64,000 nt of DNA. It comes from Beaufortia kweichowensis. Lineage: Eukaryota; Chordata; Actinopteri; Cypriniformes; Gastromyzontidae. Each line of letters opens with the position of its first letter. Within the stretch, counting starts at the first letter, position 1. The position numbers were made by a program, and so were the translations under genes. The notes under the pieces are model-generated. The model worked only from the letters and a program-made list of their open reading frames with translations, had not been told where the DNA came from and made no database searches. Of this stretch, positions 21,090 through 33,201 are shown piece by piece. The DNA lies in contig CM032811.1 of the NCBI GenBank assembly GCA_019155185.1, forward strand, positions 13,040,075-13,104,074, written 5' to 3'.

Positions 21090-21741
21090 GCTTAAACCCA
21101 ATCGCTAGTCACCCCCCTATAGTTTTATTCCCTTAACCAATCGCAAGACCCGGGGGCGTAGGCCAACGGATGTCCCTATGGACTGTGAATTACTTCATTC
21201 TCAAACTCGAGCCGGGCGAAAAAGCGCCTCCTGTTTTATTCTGCAAGACCACAGCCAGTGAGTAAGAGGGTTTGTGTGGATCAATCATCACTGTGCCGCC
21301 GCATAACGAGACAGAGAAGCGAACGGAGCGGTACTGCGCGCACGAGAACGCGTTTATGTGTGATATACTGTGTATACACATACTGACAATCAAAGTGAAG
21401 GATGTACTCGGATTAATGCAAGATCTGGACATTAAAGCAGCTTGAATTATTTCCAACACAATCTCGTACGGGAATATAAGGTGAACAGCTGATACAAAGT
21501 TGCAAACTTTAAAGACAGATGCGCGATCGGCATTCATGTTTTGATTGTGCTCCGATGGCAGTACAGACTTTTATCGCCTAAACCTAAGCGTTATCATACG
21601 GTTTTGTATTCATTTTTCTTATTGAAGAGGTGGGCGAGGACCAGCTAAAGCTCCCACATCCAGTCCAGCGTTGGGAAGCTTTCGGGCGCACACTTTTTTC
21701 TGGACTGCTGATAGTGACAAGTGTTGAAGAATCGAGTGAAG
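21090..21741 (+). promoter_or_regulatory. kirrel3l: Presumed kirrel promoter and 5' UTR
   Basis: The stretch ahead of the ATG is more CpG-rich than its surroundings. It carries two copies of CCAATCGC, at 21098-21105 and 21137-21144, 39 bases apart, and a GC-box-like GGGGGCG at 21152-21158. There is no convincing TATA box. A start of transcription somewhere around 21180-21300 would suit the CCAAT boxes, giving a 5' UTR of roughly 450-550 bases, but the exact site cannot be read. An unseen upstream noncoding exon is also possible. Confidence 0.4.
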
Positions 21742-21781
21742 ATGTTGGCGTTTTACATCGCGGTGTGCCTTTTTGGAACAG
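21742..21781 (+). CDS. kirrel3l: kirrel exon 1: start codon and most of the signal peptide
   Basis: The exon encodes MLAFYIAVCLFGT plus the first base of a Val codon, then a GTAAGC donor. With exon 2 it gives a hydrophobic leader ending VSEAA, a plausible signal peptide cleaved just before the YFSQQ start of Ig1. The ATG has A at -3, and an in-frame TGA at 21715-21717 blocks any upstream extension within this exon. Phase 1 joins exactly to exon 2. A short leader exon before a very long first intron is usual for this family. The assignment rests on reading-frame continuity and leader character, since 13 residues alone prove little; a different first exon within intron 1 cannot be ruled out. 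Confidence 0.8.
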
Positions 21782-24700
21782 GTAAGCTATTTCTATGTTG
21801 TGTTTTCTTGCTTTAATAACTATTGTGATGATAAGACCTGCTGTCGTTGTAGTAGTCGGTTGCTGCGTCAACCTGCTCATAACGCGGAGAGATGAGGTAA
21901 CCGAACGGGTTACCTATTGTTCCGTTAGCTCTGGGTGCGTTAAAGAAGCTGAAGTTAAGTGTGTCGTGATTTTTTTATGAGATGCAAGAAAGCTGGTTGT
22001 GATGCATTTAAGTAAAGGCAAAGGGCGAGTGGCACTGCGCCAAATGGCAACAAGGCTAATTTGTGCATTAAGCTTGTGTTTAGTTGTTGTATTGTACACG
22101 GAAGCATGTCTGCATTTCTTTCTGTACAGTCCTGTTTTATAGCTGCTTTGTGTTTTTGGCTAAAACCTATTTAGTGTTACAATATGAAGATGACTTGATC
22201 CATCCAAAACAAGCTGTTTGGCATATGTGTGAGAAAGCAAGTATGCGTAAAACTTTTTTGATATCCGCAGCAATCCATCATTTATTACTACAGAACACAC
22301 GAGTGCTAGTGCGTTTCTTTCGAATGCTTTAATGGTGTGCATTACTGTACTTTAGACTACACTTTACACTAGAGGCGCGAGACATTGCTCGTATCCAGTG
22401 CGCGTTGAGATGGAGAGCGCGCCTGGAGCGCGCAGCAGTCACTCAGTCAAAGAAAAAGTTGAAGAAAGAACCAGGTGTGACCGCGATAATGGCACTGTCT
22501 GCTAACACCCTTCTGAGGTTCTGGTGCGCAATTTGCGTGCTCGGTGTGGGTTTGTGTATTAAGTGTGTAAAAAGCAAGGAGAGATGCGCTGATCACAGTC
22601 TCCTGCGGCTCTTAATAATTTCACAGTCAACGCCACCAGGAAGATACAATCTCCCCTCTCAAACAGAATAATTTAACAGCATTAAATAAATATAAATGGT
22701 GCCGTTACGCGCGGGCAGAGGTGCTAGGCTTCGTGGGATCTTAAAGATTATGCTCGTCGCAGTGTTGATTTATTCATTGTTTTTCACTTTTCTTGCATTG
22801 GCCGCAGGCATCTTGCAGGCATCTCGATTTAGAGTGAGTTTAAAAAGCTGGCTATCACTGTCTCTTTGTTTCAGATAGAGACACTGCAGAGTGACACCGT
22901 TCTGCGCGTTAGACACATGCGAAACCGAAATATGCTTGCGCATGTCACCGCACCATGCGATTTAAATGATTTGCAATGTATATCTTCGTATAATCCACAG
23001 AGTTGTTGTTCTGCAACGTTTTAGTATTCTTTCTAAACTCTTTATTGTCACTTCTGCTCTGTCTATTTAACGCCAAAGGCGGCGCTGTATTCCGCATATT
23101 CCATATTCTGTCAGAAAAGCAGGTTGATTCGTTTGCGGAGCGGTATAGCATCCTCGAGCCTGGCCTATTTTTACCCTGCATCTGTTGTTTCCACGCCTTT
23201 TAACAAATATTTTATTCATCGGGTGTATTATTAACGCCGTCTTTGATTCGGCTCGAGATAAAGGCTTCAAATTCCCCCGACCCCTCAGATCCGACAGCGT
23301 TTCTTCTCCCAATTAACGCGGCGTAACCGCGAGCGAGGCAAAGCGCTTTCAATCGGCGCTCCGGTAAACGAATTAAAAACAAATGTTTATTGACGGTTAA
23401 GATGCGCTTTCTGTCTGTCTCTTTGATAAACGAGACGTAAATGGAGACGTATGTAGGTCTAAATGCAAAAACTTAAGACAAATATATTTATTAACTAAAA
23501 TGTTAATTTAATTAAAAAAACTTTTGGTTAGTCAATTTTATAAAATCTTTTATAATTCTTTTCTTTTTTTAATAACTAAAAAGCTTTCTAAAATGTCATT
23601 AAGGTTTTAACATCCACAGAACAGTGTATAAAGTTTTTACTAAACTATTAAAAGTTAAATAAGAAATGGTTCATTTACGAGGCACCGTGAGAAACCATTG
23701 CTTTGTAGAACCCATTTAGCACCTTTATTTTCAAGAGTGATCTGAACTTTGTATATAGCGTTCTTAGTCATTTATGGTTGACAGCCTGACCCTGGCTGAA
23801 CTCGCTGCTGTTTTTCTCATCATTAAGTGGGTGTGTAAGACAGAAGGAGGTGGAGAGAGGGAAGAATAGGATGTAGCAGAGCATTTCTTTGACAGACTGG
23901 TGGCAGCTGTTTGGGGAGGAGCAGAAAGGCTCCCGGACAGCCTGAGCCACTCATCTCACCTGACATCTATACAAGCAGCACAGCAGACACTGAAGAACCA
24001 CCAGCAGCTCACATCTGACTCACCAGCTCCCTCTCCAAATAACAGCTCGTAGATAGATGCCGCAGCACACATGTTGGTGGATGTCGTATAAGAGGGAGAA
24101 AGCTCTGGTCCTGGTTCACGTAAACACACAGGCTCACATTCCTTCATCTCTTGGTCTCCCTCTGGTTTGTCATCTGTGTCGCTCTTGCTCTCCTACACAC
24201 ACACCACTCACAGTATCTGACAGGACTGAGGCTCAGAACTAGTAGTAAAGAGCAAAGATTGAAGCGGCAAACATGACAAGCTTCAAGAGAAAAGCCCCCA
24301 GTGCCAGATATTCATGTGCATGCCCTTACTAAAGCTCCGCAGCCTCTGTTTTCCAGCCATAATTTGCTTTCTCAGAATGTCCCTCCGTTTCCCAGCGGAA
24401 ATTGCGCTGCACTATGCCATCGGTATTCTGAGTAATCTCCGGCACTGTGCTTTTTTGAAACCTTTGGCTTGGGGTTGGTGGGTCCCATAAGACAGCGTTC
24501 AAAGGAAATGTGTTAAGATCATAAGACTTTCGCCTTCTGCTTCCTTCCTTCGAGGTCTTTTCGCCTTGTAAAGGAAAAGAAATACATAACCCAGTATCCC
24601 ACTTTATTTTATTACTTTATGACCTTTAATGTATGTTTCTGTTTTCTGCAATTAGTCTTTTCTTCAGTCTGCATCGTGATCTGCACACGATGATTTGTGG

Positions 24701-27700
24701 GATATCACAGGCACTATATATATATATATATATATGCCACCTCTGAAATCCCACAAATCTGTGCGTGTGATTGGTGAATTAATTCATAAATGTTAGTTTT
24801 GTCTCAGTTTTCATTATAATTTCAGAGAATTTAGAGCAATAAATCATTTGTTTTAACTTGTCATATTTCATAGATCATAATTTCCTATGATTTATTAGCT
24901 GTTTTCCTCATGGGGACCAAAAAGTGTCCCCACAAGGTGAAAAAATGACTGATATTACTATTTTTGCAGGGACATTTGATCCCCACACTGTGAGGTTTAC
25001 CGGGAACACACGCATGTAAGCTTTCTAACAAACCACTGTGTGGATCTCCAATCTCATCCTAATGTCTCAGCCGGCTCCATTAGAGGAACAGATAGTTTGA
25101 CCTGCACCCAAGGCCTCCCATTAGTGGTGAGGACTGCTGGGCGCTGAGATCGAGTGGGCTTGTGTAGTGGTATTTCTGGCCATGTGGCACTCTTTGAGTT
25201 TGTTTTAGGAGACTTCTGTATTATGCATGAGCTGAATGTCTTAGGACACTGTATGGGGACTCAAATAGTGACTTTATACTTATTTGTGCTCGTGTGTGTG
25301 TTGTTAAAAGGCTTAATGTTTGTATTGTATGTTGAAGTGTGGCAGTGTGTGTATATTAGTCTCTCCCACCATAATGATCCAGCAGTAAAGCACAGAATAA
25401 AAAAGTAGTGATAATAATACAGAGAATTACTACCATCTGTCTTATTCTCTCTCTTTTGCTCTCGCTTTACCTTTTTCTCTTTTCCTATCTTTCCTTATTG
25501 AAAATAAGTAAAGGAGGGAAAGTTGGAAGGCGAGCAAGTTTAGCGATGAGAGTGTGTGTGTGACATGGGGGCTCACAATAGCGCAGATGCAGCAGAATCT
25601 GTCTGGTGTGGGAAGACTGCTGCATTATTTAGGAGATGCTCATATGGCATAGATATGGATGAGTTTTGGCCTGCTTTGATTCGCTTGCACTCTGCAGACC
25701 GGAGCGAGATGGACTGGCTGCGAGCGGTTGAGTGCTCTGGTCTATTTTTCCAGGGGAAGGTTGGCGCTCAGAGACAAATTCAACATAAAGGTCAGTTTTG
25801 TTTACAGCAGAGAGCAAATGGCGAAATTTTCTCCCCAGACAACATTCAATCGTGTTGGCGTACTGGATGCATTGCTGAGACCAAGAATGACATCCAGGCT
25901 TGTAAATAGGCTCATAGGAGCAGTAAGAGAAAATTTGAAACCCTTTAAAAAAAAAAAACTACCATCATTTATTCACCCATATGTGATTTTTAAACATGTA
26001 TGACTTTCTTTCTTCTGCAGAACACAAAAAAAGATATTTTGAAGAACGTTTGGAACCAAACAACATTGACCCCCATTGACTTCCATTATATGAAAGAAAG
26101 ACATTTCTCAAAATATCTTCTTTTGTGTTCAGGTTTGGAATGACATGAGGGTGAATAAATGATCACAGAATTTTTATTTATAAGGTGAGCTATCCCTTTA
26201 AAGACAAAATCTATAAGGTATAAACTATATTTAATACTACATCCTGATTGTTTTGTATTTTTCCCGTGCCCTTATTTCTCTATTATAACGTTCGAACCAT
26301 GCTTCTAATGACACTGGACGATACTGAGAAGAATTTGTGAAATCGAGAAAGCAAATGAGAAGGTTTTAGAGAGAAAGGCTGTAATCAGCTTGCCCGTGCA
26401 GGAGCAGATAGATAAAGAACTTGGCATTGCGTTTGGGGGGCTTTTGTTATCTGCTGACAGTGTCACACGGCTAACGGCACAGCCCAGAGGAGAGATGGCC
26501 GCTTCTTCTTTACTCTGAGACCAGGCCATCTCCTCCATCTCTATTGTTTTGCTATCACCCCCTTCCTGTCTCCTCACCGCCGTCCACCCACATCCTCACC
26601 TCCTTTTCCTTGGGCGGAAAGACGAGCGAGTGGACAAAGGGAGAATTGTCCTGACTTCCTCCTCCGATGGAGAAAATAAAAAAGAGGCCAATGATGTCAT
26701 ACAAGGTCTTCAGTTACATTCGAAGGGACAGTTTGTTTATCAGGGCCGCAGCGGTTCGAGAGCGACTCCTAGAGCGGAATGTTATCTTCTGTATTCGTGT
26801 CCCTGCGGATTGCTGTCAACGAGATTTTTTAGTTCCTGTTTGGGATGTGTGTTTACTCTGATGATGAGATACAGTAGGTCACGTAATCACCCTTTTGCAT
26901 GCGCTGAAAAAAACTGTTTACTGTTAATGTTAGTCCCAGATCACAGAGGGGTGAGGTTCAGCAGCCTGAGTTAATTTGGAGAAAATCATTAAAATAACGC
27001 CTAAGGAAAGAAAGACAATTTCAAACACTAATTTCCTATTTTTAGAAGTGCTACCCGAAATGTGAAAAAGTGTCACTTTGTTACTGGAGATTCACAATTT
27101 GGTCTAATCATTTGGTAGACTGTGCATCGGTTTCTATTTTACTATCACCTCCAGCCCTCCAAGACAAAATTTCATATCTCCTGTCGTGACACAGAAAGCA
27201 ACAGTAAATTGAAATTTATCTTCCATGTTGCAGCAATATCTGGCCTCATATTATCCTCTCGGGCTGAGATCCCTAAGCCCCGTCTTAAAGATGGCTCTGA
27301 TACGAGAGGAAAAATCCAATTCTGTTATGAAAACTGTTCATTAATTTTATCTGTCTGTTTATTTATTGAATGTTAGATTTTTGCGCTTGTGTCTGGTGGA
27401 AAAATGTTTTACAGCAAATCATTTGACTGTAGAGAGTTTTGACATTACTGCTTTCTGTTAGGGATAGTTATGGATTTGTGCACATGTTCATGAGTGAGTC
27501 ACAGACGTGCGGATGGAATGACGGCTAACAGTAATTGATTGTTCGTCTCTCGCACACATGCGGTTGAAGGGTGTGCCAGAGGGGCAGCTGAGATGAGCGT
27601 CTCGTGGTTAAGGCTGCGTGCCCTTTGTAGGGTGATTAGTCAAAGTCTGACTGCTTAATTAACGATTGCTCCATCTCTGAAGACATTGTGTGCAGAGAGA

Positions 27701-28217
27701 GAGAGACAGAAAAAAGCTCTTGAGGAGACACAGTCTGATTGTAACATACCGTCTGATGCTTCACTACCTGCCTAGGGAACAAAACCTTTCCCCTGATTTT
27801 CAGTTAAGAGCATTTCACACACATTACTGCAGGTGTGTCAAATTATTTCAGGTCGAGGGCCATAAACATGACATAGTGGCCTAATATTTTATAGACTTTA
27901 AACTTGTATGCTCACACGGAGCGCAGAGCTAATAAAGTCTAATCTGCTTTATGCTACACTAAGTTTGAGAGGATATGTAATTAATGCATGTATTTTTAAA
28001 AATAGCTATATGATCATCCCACAAGCCCTTAAGTCTTTGACACCCCTGTATTAGTATAACCCTGATCCCAGTTCAGCGTGTTGTGCCTTGGTTCTGTGCC
28101 AGAATCACAAGACCTAATTTCATTATGAGATTGCATCATATTAAACCGATCACAGATCTTTTGGCATAAAGACTGTCATCTAGCCAGGAAGACCCTCATT
28201 ATCAGCTATTTGTAAGC

Positions 28218-28261
<44 letters not shown>

Positions 28262-31200
28262 CACATCCCTAAACCAAATGATTCATCCTCTGGAAACCCC
28301 AGAGGAATGTGAGCGCAAATATTATGATTGTGAGCTGGACTGTTAACCATAATACTCCACACCGGAGACCTCGCTCCAGCTCCCGACCACATCAGGGAGA
28401 AAGGCACCTCTGTTTAGTTTTCAGACAGCCGGGCAAGAAATTGAGAAAAGCATATATATCTTTCTTTCTCTCTCCTGAACCTTCCTCTTTCTCTGGCTTT
28501 TTCTCGATTGCTGGGATATTACAGCATGGCTTTGGATGCCACAGTGGGAGGTCGAGGAAGAAGCAGACCAATTTGCTATCAAGTGAGGGGTGTCAGTCAA
28601 GGCGCGTCGAACAGGCTTTTCGCCATCACTCATGTGTCCAAACATGGTAATTTTATCGAGCGATCCAGAGATATCCGAAACAAGCAAATGTCTCTGGAAA
28701 ATAGTAGAAGCTATCAAATGATCTGAAGGGTAGAAACTATCAGGGAAAAGGTGAAACGTTTAGTGTGGAAATCTTGAAAAAGTGAATTAGAGTGGGTCAA
28801 ACAGATTAACTTTCAACTTCTTAGGCTCTGAAGGTAATGGATACCCTTGTGAAGGGACCCCTTCATCTGTTCTCCTGCTTTAAAAGAAGGAAACAGTGTA
28901 ACAAAGACGTGCCAGATGAAAAAGTAACTTGCTGACATGTGACACTGGATAGGGCGTTTGGATACCTGGGGGCATGATGAAGCCGTATCAGAGCAGACAA
29001 GAGGCTTTGCATGCACAGGTTGGTAAGAGCCGGGTGGATGAAAGGCACAGAGAGGAGGGGGATGTTGATGGGTGGAATTTGATACACAGTTTCTTTCAGA
29101 CGATGAGGTAATGTTAGCCAGTGCCCCTGAATCTTTCTGAATGATGCACTCCAGCCGCTCGGCTGTCTGCTATGGGAGGGTTGAACCATGTGCTCAGAAA
29201 GACAGTGAAACCTCTAATAGTCTGTGACTATTGTCTGGGTAAGGCATCCAATCACAGAGATGGGTACACAATACACACAGAAATGTGCTTTCTCAGTGTT
29301 GTTGCACAGGATATTGGCTATTTACTTTTGAAATTCTCTACCCTTTTTGGTTTGCTGTAAACACTGGTGTGGGATGCTTGTCAGTCACAGATCAGAAAAG
29401 GAAAATACGAAGGCCAGGATGTGTGAGAGAGAAAAAGCAAGAAACAGAAAAGCCAAAAGGAAAAGAGTTGTTTGCTAAACATAATAACTTTTGATGTGGT
29501 TTAATGAGGATGAGTTCTGTGTTTTTGCACAAATCTGACACTGCCTGTAAAAACCTAACCCTAAGTTTACAAGAACTTTCTGTGAAAAATAGCCTTGATA
29601 TCTTTAATATTGTATACTAATTTATTAATTGTTTAATAATGCATTGAGTGATGACATGTCAAAGATGGAAATCAATGTTTAGGGAGCTATCTTCCAGTGT
29701 TTTTGTGCAAATTATTAAAATGTAGTGTCAATAAAATCATTCATTTCAGTTTTTAAAAGAATTCATTTTAGTATTATAAATTAAAATTTGAATACTACTA
29801 TATATTAAATTCTATCATATAATCTATCACTTACAGCAATAAACACACATGATCTATTTTTGTAATTCCAATCTCACAATTAGATTTTAGTCTCTGTATA
29901 AGTGCATTTATATAGATATGAATACTTGTGTATGCAATACAATGAGACAGTAAATAGAGATGCTTAGACATCATGGTGCTATATGTTTTAGACCGGTTCA
30001 TGTGTAGAGAGATGGAAAAAGCAAGAGTAAAAGCTTTAATACTAATGCAAACTGCTTAGCACTTTACCTCGAGCCACTTGTTTTTGCTTTCTTCTCGAGA
30101 GAATCGAGAATGTTCCTGAGGTGTGACAACAAGTGCCTCACCAGTGAGCTGAGAAAAATATGTTTGGGTATTGTGGGACCCAGCAGGTTTTCCAGCCCTG
30201 GGCTTCAGGCTGGCTTTGTACCCAGCAGGGCAGCTTGGTTTCTTGCGAACAGGGCCACCTCGGAGCAGGTGAAAGATTGAGAAAAATGTTCCTGCTGGAC
30301 CTGCGGTTCTTATGCTTCTCACTAACAGCAGCAGGCAAAGAGAGACGCAGGGTTCAGCTTTAACTGAGAAATGTTTTTCGCTGCGTGGAGCGTCAGTGCT
30401 GGCCCTCAGAAAACAGGTCATGGATGTGAAAGGTTGTCATGTGATACTGACGTGTTGCTTCCAAAGTCAATGTTTTGTTCAGTTTGCTGGAGCCACACTG
30501 TTGAGAAAGCATGTTTAGATACAAGTAGAGGAATTTTTGTGGGAGTGTTTGGCGTGCAAAGTGTGTGTGTGAATGGGATGTTAGTAAAGGGGTGTGTCAG
30601 ACGTCTTCACTTTTTTACAGAGCTAGTTTAGAAGAGGTGATGGATAGCTTTCTAATGATCCCCTCAATCACAGGCTGCTTAAGCAACTGAATGAAAATGG
30701 GCCGACCCAAAACCCCTTTTAACACAGTCACAGGGCGGTTCCGAGATCATCCACGGTAATGATTAAACCCTGTAAACGTCTTTCTCTTAGAATCTGAGAA
30801 ATCTGTGGTCCAAATTAACCGTGAAAGAGCTTTGAAACGGTGACCGTGAGCCTTTCAAGGTAAAGTCGAGTCTTTTGGCTCTGTGTGATGCGGCAGCTTG
30901 GTGCCAAAACCTTTGTTTTGCTAATGTTATTAATGTGCTCACTTAAGTGTAAAAGCTTAAGCAGATTCAACCAAAGACACAAAAAAGAAAGGGTGTTGTT
31001 TTCGTTTGTCAAGGTGTTGGTGTAGGTGTAGTGTGGAGGTTTAAAAAACTTGTTTTTAAAAAGTTTTACTGTAAAGTGAAACGGATTCATTAGTGCTGCT
31101 ACTTCAAGTCGAGCAAAAGAAAGCACAAATGTTTTGGGTCTGTACTTTCCAAAAAAATGTTCCAGTTTTTTTTTTTTTTCAATTTTCAATTTGACAGTGA

Positions 31201-33117
31201 TTTTATTGCCATGACTGTCACATACACAAAAGAGAAAAATGGCAAAGTAAAAAATAAAGCAATTGTCTCTTATTTTTGCTTTGTGATTCAGTGTATCTTG
31301 TTAACAAGTGCCAGCTTCATCCAATACCCATAACACGATGTGTGTGTGTTTTCACACCAATTAACAGCTCTCTTTTGGTGCCTGCCGAGGTGATGATGGC
31401 CCGTCTCCGGCCAGGCTCATGGTGTTTGTTTTTCTCTCGGTCTCTGTCATGTTAGAGGCAGTGGGAGAGAGCACAACCTTCCATAGACGTTCATTAGTTA
31501 GCCATATAATTAGTGCTTGTAGCTCTGACAAAGGGACAGTCAACACATCAGGTTTGGTGAACATACAGGGATCGCACATCCAGCGTCGTCTGGCTTGATC
31601 TGGGGCAAATTAACGGATCGCTCTGTGTGGTTTAAATTCTGCTCCTTAAGCGGTAAAGAGGTAAAAACTCCTCCTTCGGCTGGGAGTTGAGTGGTCATTA
31701 ATATCAGGCTGGTCCTCTGTTTCCTTCCACTCATTGGCACAAATGGCAATGCCGGAGAAAAATGAGTCTCTTCCTTTCTTTTCCTTTCTCTCTTGTACGA
31801 TCTTTCTTTTGGCTCTGAAAGCCAAACCTGCATCCCTGCCTCTCTTGCACTCTCAATCTAGATAATTCAATCTGTCCAATATCAAACAATCGCCTCCATT
31901 TTTTCGGCCCATTTTAACCTTATCACTGGCACAGTCTCCTCAGGGGACCGAGTCTCGTTTCACCTTGTTAAGAGAGAGGGAGACCAAGAGCGATAACCTC
32001 CGATCGAGGTGGAACGAGACAGGTGATGAATAGTTCTCTAAACAACAGAGAGAGAAGACTGTGTTTGTTGTTCTCACTGGCTTCATGTAAACGAGCGAGC
32101 AAACAGACCGAGGGCTTTTTTGTGTGAGGAAAACGGGTTAGAGAGTAAGGATTAGACACAAAATCTGTTGTGAATTGTGAATCTAAATGTAGTATTTTTG
32201 TCTTGTTTTCCAGTAAAAATATCCAAGCATCCATAAAACAAAATGTGTTTATTTGACAAGTAAAATGTGTTAAGTTTAGTGTGAGATATGCTCAAAGCAA
32301 AATATTTGCCAATGGGGTAAGAGGGTTGAATTTTTTTAAGCATAAAGCTTTATATTTTGCTAGTTTTTATTATCATGTTCCATTTTGCTTACAATGTTTA
32401 AGTATTACTGGAAAACAAGATATAATCAAATAAAAACACTAAGCTTATTTATTTCATTTATTTGTGTTTTGTATTACGTCCCACAGTTCTTTTTACCACG
32501 GTCCTAATACGCTCTCCTGGCAATTAATTAAAATCCAATAAGGTTCCCTCCTGGCGGCCATTGTTCCCATCTCATGTTTACCTTCTCCAGAAGTGTAGCT
32601 AGCAACTTAATCTTGCACAAAAGCAAAGGTTGAGAGGTCAAGACTGGACTTTCCACTCAAGAGTGAGTGTGTGTGAGAGAGGATTCTTTTCCATCACATT
32701 CCCTGACCTCTGTAATCTTTCTTTTTTTTGTCTTTTGTCAATTCTCTAGCACCTAATCTGTAAGCTTGATTGTTCTAAGCAGATTTCAAGCCTGCCCTTG
32801 GGAGGAGATGGGCTTCTGGAGTTAGTTTTAATTAAGATTTAAAGGAAGCCTCCCTCAAGAAGGGAGATTGAGTGGTTTTAAGACTCTTGGATAGAGGGAT
32901 GAGAGTGGACAAGAGGAAGCGGAACAGATTGGCCAGCCTGAGAAAAAAACATGAGAGGCGAGCTATTTATAAAAAAGATATTTCATAAAAATATAATTTG
33001 ATTTTTTATTAAAATTTTTATACCTTTTTATTTTCTATAAAATTATATTGTTAGTTAGATGGTGCACTGTTTCATTCATTTGTGCATGCAGATTATTATA
33101 GTTTTTCTATATTTCTT

Positions 33118-33201
<84 letters not shown>

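Noticed and set aside
22405..22671. 88-codon frame in a CpG-richer patch just inside intron 1, possibly an alternative first exon
   Set aside because: There is no donor site joining it to exon 2 in phase that I can see, and the sequence is not leader-like at its start. An alternative promoter here remains possible but unsupported.
26549..26974. 141-codon forward open frame in kirrel intron 1
   Set aside because: No recognisable motif or splice context; it lies in ordinary intronic sequence.
30056..30421. 121-codon minus-strand open frame in intron 1
   Set aside because: It overlaps open frames in other phases and has no family resemblance.
30815..31189. 124-codon minus-strand open frame
   Set aside because: Low-complexity Lys/Phe/Leu composition with no motif; begins in an A/T run.
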